Shown here piece by piece: positions 5,734-6,406 of a stretch of 6,406 bases of DNA. Location of the stretch: assembly GCA_964517975.1 (NCBI GenBank), contig CAZFDM010000266.1, positions 1 through 6,406 on the forward strand, given 5' to 3'. A program made the position numbers and the translations under genes. Each line of letters starts with the position of its first letter. Within the stretch, counting starts at the first letter, position 1. The stretch is from JBBIRM01 sp964517975 (GTDB lineage Bacteria > Desulfobacterota > BSN033 > UBA1163). The notes below the pieces were generated by a model. The model was not told the origin of the DNA. It saw nothing but the letters and a program-made list of their open reading frames with translations, and did not search any database.

Positions 5734-5960
5734 TTCTGCATATTAATTTCTACTTCCATAGCCGATTCTCCTTTCTTTTTATTAGGGTTTTTTGTCAAAT
5801 CCTATTTAAAAGAAAAACGCCTTTTCTTTCAATCTCAAAATTTACACAAAATATTATACACTACCGAATAGATTCGAAGGCTTTGCTGGGAGAAGATGGT
5901 TAAAGCTGAGGTGGCTAAAGATGTAAAAAATTGAGGATCTTCAAATTGATGGGTTAGCTA

Positions 5961-6375
5961 ATGAAATTGAATTATAAAGCGTTGGTTAAAGAAGTCATTC
6001 AATAGGAAGAAAAAATTTTTTATTGCTTCGTAGGCGGAACCAGGTATTTTAATTTAGTTAGAATTCTCACGTTTCCCGTTTACTACTCATTGTTGAATAT
6101 AAATTTCAAGGGCATGACTTTTTTACGATTACATCAATACTGTAAATATGTAAACAAAAAAATTATCTAAGGTGAGGTGTAATACGGTTTCAAGAGATGA
6201 GCGGGTTTAATATTTTCCTGACCATATAGGTCAACAATGGTTCGGGTCACCTTCAATACCTTATTACAAGAAGATGTTTTTGCTCTGACAAATATCAAAT
6301 TGATGAGCGACTCAGCGAATTATCCTTTCAAGTAATAGAAGATATTTTTATTTAGATCTAAAACTAACTGATTAA
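5961..6375 (+). pseudogene. Possible remnant of an AbiEii-type nucleotidyltransferase
   Basis: From ATG 5961 one frame reads MKLNYKALVKEVIQ, a TAG at 6003, then EEKIFYCFVGGTRYFNLVRI and on to TAA 6168. Downstream, ATG 6237 opens MVRVTFNTLLQEDVFALTN-IKLM, and after a one-base shift at 6306 the text continues ATQRIILSSNRRYFYLDL to TAA 6373. The F-V-G-G-T phrase and a later E-D-V-F-A...K-L-x-A...R...R-x-F pattern occur in the same order as in AbiEii/AbiGii-type nucleotidyltransferase toxins (GGT nucleotide-binding motif, then a Leu-Glu-Asp...Lys...Arg-Asp region). The segment between is shorter than expected, and the conserved S-x-D-[IL]-D metal site after GGT is not readable. This is a faint resemblance in AT-rich DNA, so chance is a real alternative. 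Confidence 0.22.
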
Positions 6376-6406
6376 AAAGATTAGTATTTTTCATATATTA
6401 ATATAT

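Larger units (their letters stand above)
5513..5759 (-). pseudogene. Possible decayed gene with FSKSGF tail motif (minus strand)
   Basis: On the minus strand AAAGGAG (5774-5768) lies 8 nt before ATG 5759, which opens MEVEINMQKLLLF and stops at 5720-5718. Shifting frame by -1 gives VVALLREIKQQPRNS and on to a stop at 5625-5623. A second -1 shift gives an open run from 5665 to TAA 5515-5513 (50 codons) that contains ESLRGGYRMGVFSKSGF and ends VVSIRLERKK. Protein-like text in three successive frames behind a good start site suggests a small or internally deleted gene broken by two frameshifts. An FSKSGF motif near the end is known from the C-terminal nuclease-like region of some prokaryotic P-loop ATPases (for example DUF234 types). 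The 31-codon ATG-started piece 5608-5513 might alternatively be a tiny gene in its own right. The family assignment is tentative. Confidence 0.3.
5501..6406. other. AT-rich region without an intact gene, downstream of the tRNA
   Basis: About 900 nt with no substantial open frame on either strand and clearly more A+T than the operon. The first 320 nt are pyrimidine-rich on the + strand. The remainder contains poly-A/T stretches and many stops. I see no CRISPR array, no insertion-sequence ends and no further RNA gene. Two stretches look like decayed coding sequence and are listed separately. The region has the look of an eroded accessory segment, but no second copy of the tRNA 3' end is visible to prove an integration event. 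Confidence 0.6.

Noticed and set aside
5784..5802. TTGACA on the minus strand (plus-strand TGTCAA) as a -35 for the minus-strand remnant
   Set aside because: No acceptable -10 lies 16-18 nt further along the minus strand.
6219..6233. TGACC-ATATA-GGTCA dyad as an operator
   Set aside because: Arms of only 5 bp, no intact promoter or gene beside it.
6367..6391. ACTGATT-AAAAA-GATTAGT hairpin followed by T5
   Set aside because: The stem needs two G-U pairs and has almost no GC; in DNA this AT-rich such structures arise by chance and there is no gene before it to terminate.
5501..6406. CRISPR array or retron-like element in the gene-free tail
   Set aside because: No regularly spaced direct repeats, no reverse-transcriptase or Cas-like reading, and no long structured RNA candidate beyond two short inverted repeats.

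Overview
The window reads as chromosomal DNA of a Gram-negative bacterium. A Desulfobacterota/Deltaproteobacteria-like host is a reasonable guess. The basis is inference only: a short DksA-type protein, a soluble multi-GAF histidine kinase paired with a stand-alone receiver, and a GalT-like enzyme with an HSHSQ active site. No rRNA or other diagnostic phylogenetic marker is present.

Layout, all genes on the + strand: (1) 2-349 is the 3' end of an oligopeptide/dipeptide ABC transporter ATPase (DppF/OppF type) with the C-terminal four-cysteine tail. (2) 350-438 is a short intergenic region with a candidate promoter and two perfect inverted repeats; the second holds the Shine-Dalgarno sequence of the next gene in its loop. 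(3) 439-5399 is a compact run: dksA-like, galT-like, a 781-residue GAF-GAF-GAF histidine kinase, a 118-residue single-domain response regulator, and galU. Gaps and overlaps are +42, +2, -26 and -4 nt, so the last four genes look co-transcribed and partly translationally coupled. (4) 5425-5500 is a complete tRNA-Ala(CGC) with its own plausible promoter overlapping the 3' end of galU. (5) 5501-6406 is about 900 nt of AT-rich DNA with no intact gene. Two candidate decayed genes can be read in it: a minus-strand remnant with an FSKSGF tail motif, as in the C-terminal regions of some prokaryotic P-loop ATPases and nucleases, and a plus-strand remnant resembling AbiEii-type nucleotidyltransferases. 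Both are low-confidence readings.

How the genes may work together: GalU makes UDP-glucose from UTP and glucose-1-phosphate. The GalT-like enzyme would move nucleotidyl groups between hexose phosphates and nucleotide sugars. A cytoplasmic kinase/receiver pair lies between them with overlapping reading frames, which suggests that sugar-nucleotide supply (for polysaccharide, LPS or glycogen) is tied to an intracellular signal. A DksA-like RNA polymerase regulator at the head of the run adds a possible growth-rate or stringent-response link. The most notable points are the two-component pair inside a sugar-nucleotide cluster, a Cys-rich insertion in the third GAF domain, the structured dksA leader, and the decayed accessory DNA behind the tRNA gene. 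I see no clear evidence of an intact, previously undescribed system.
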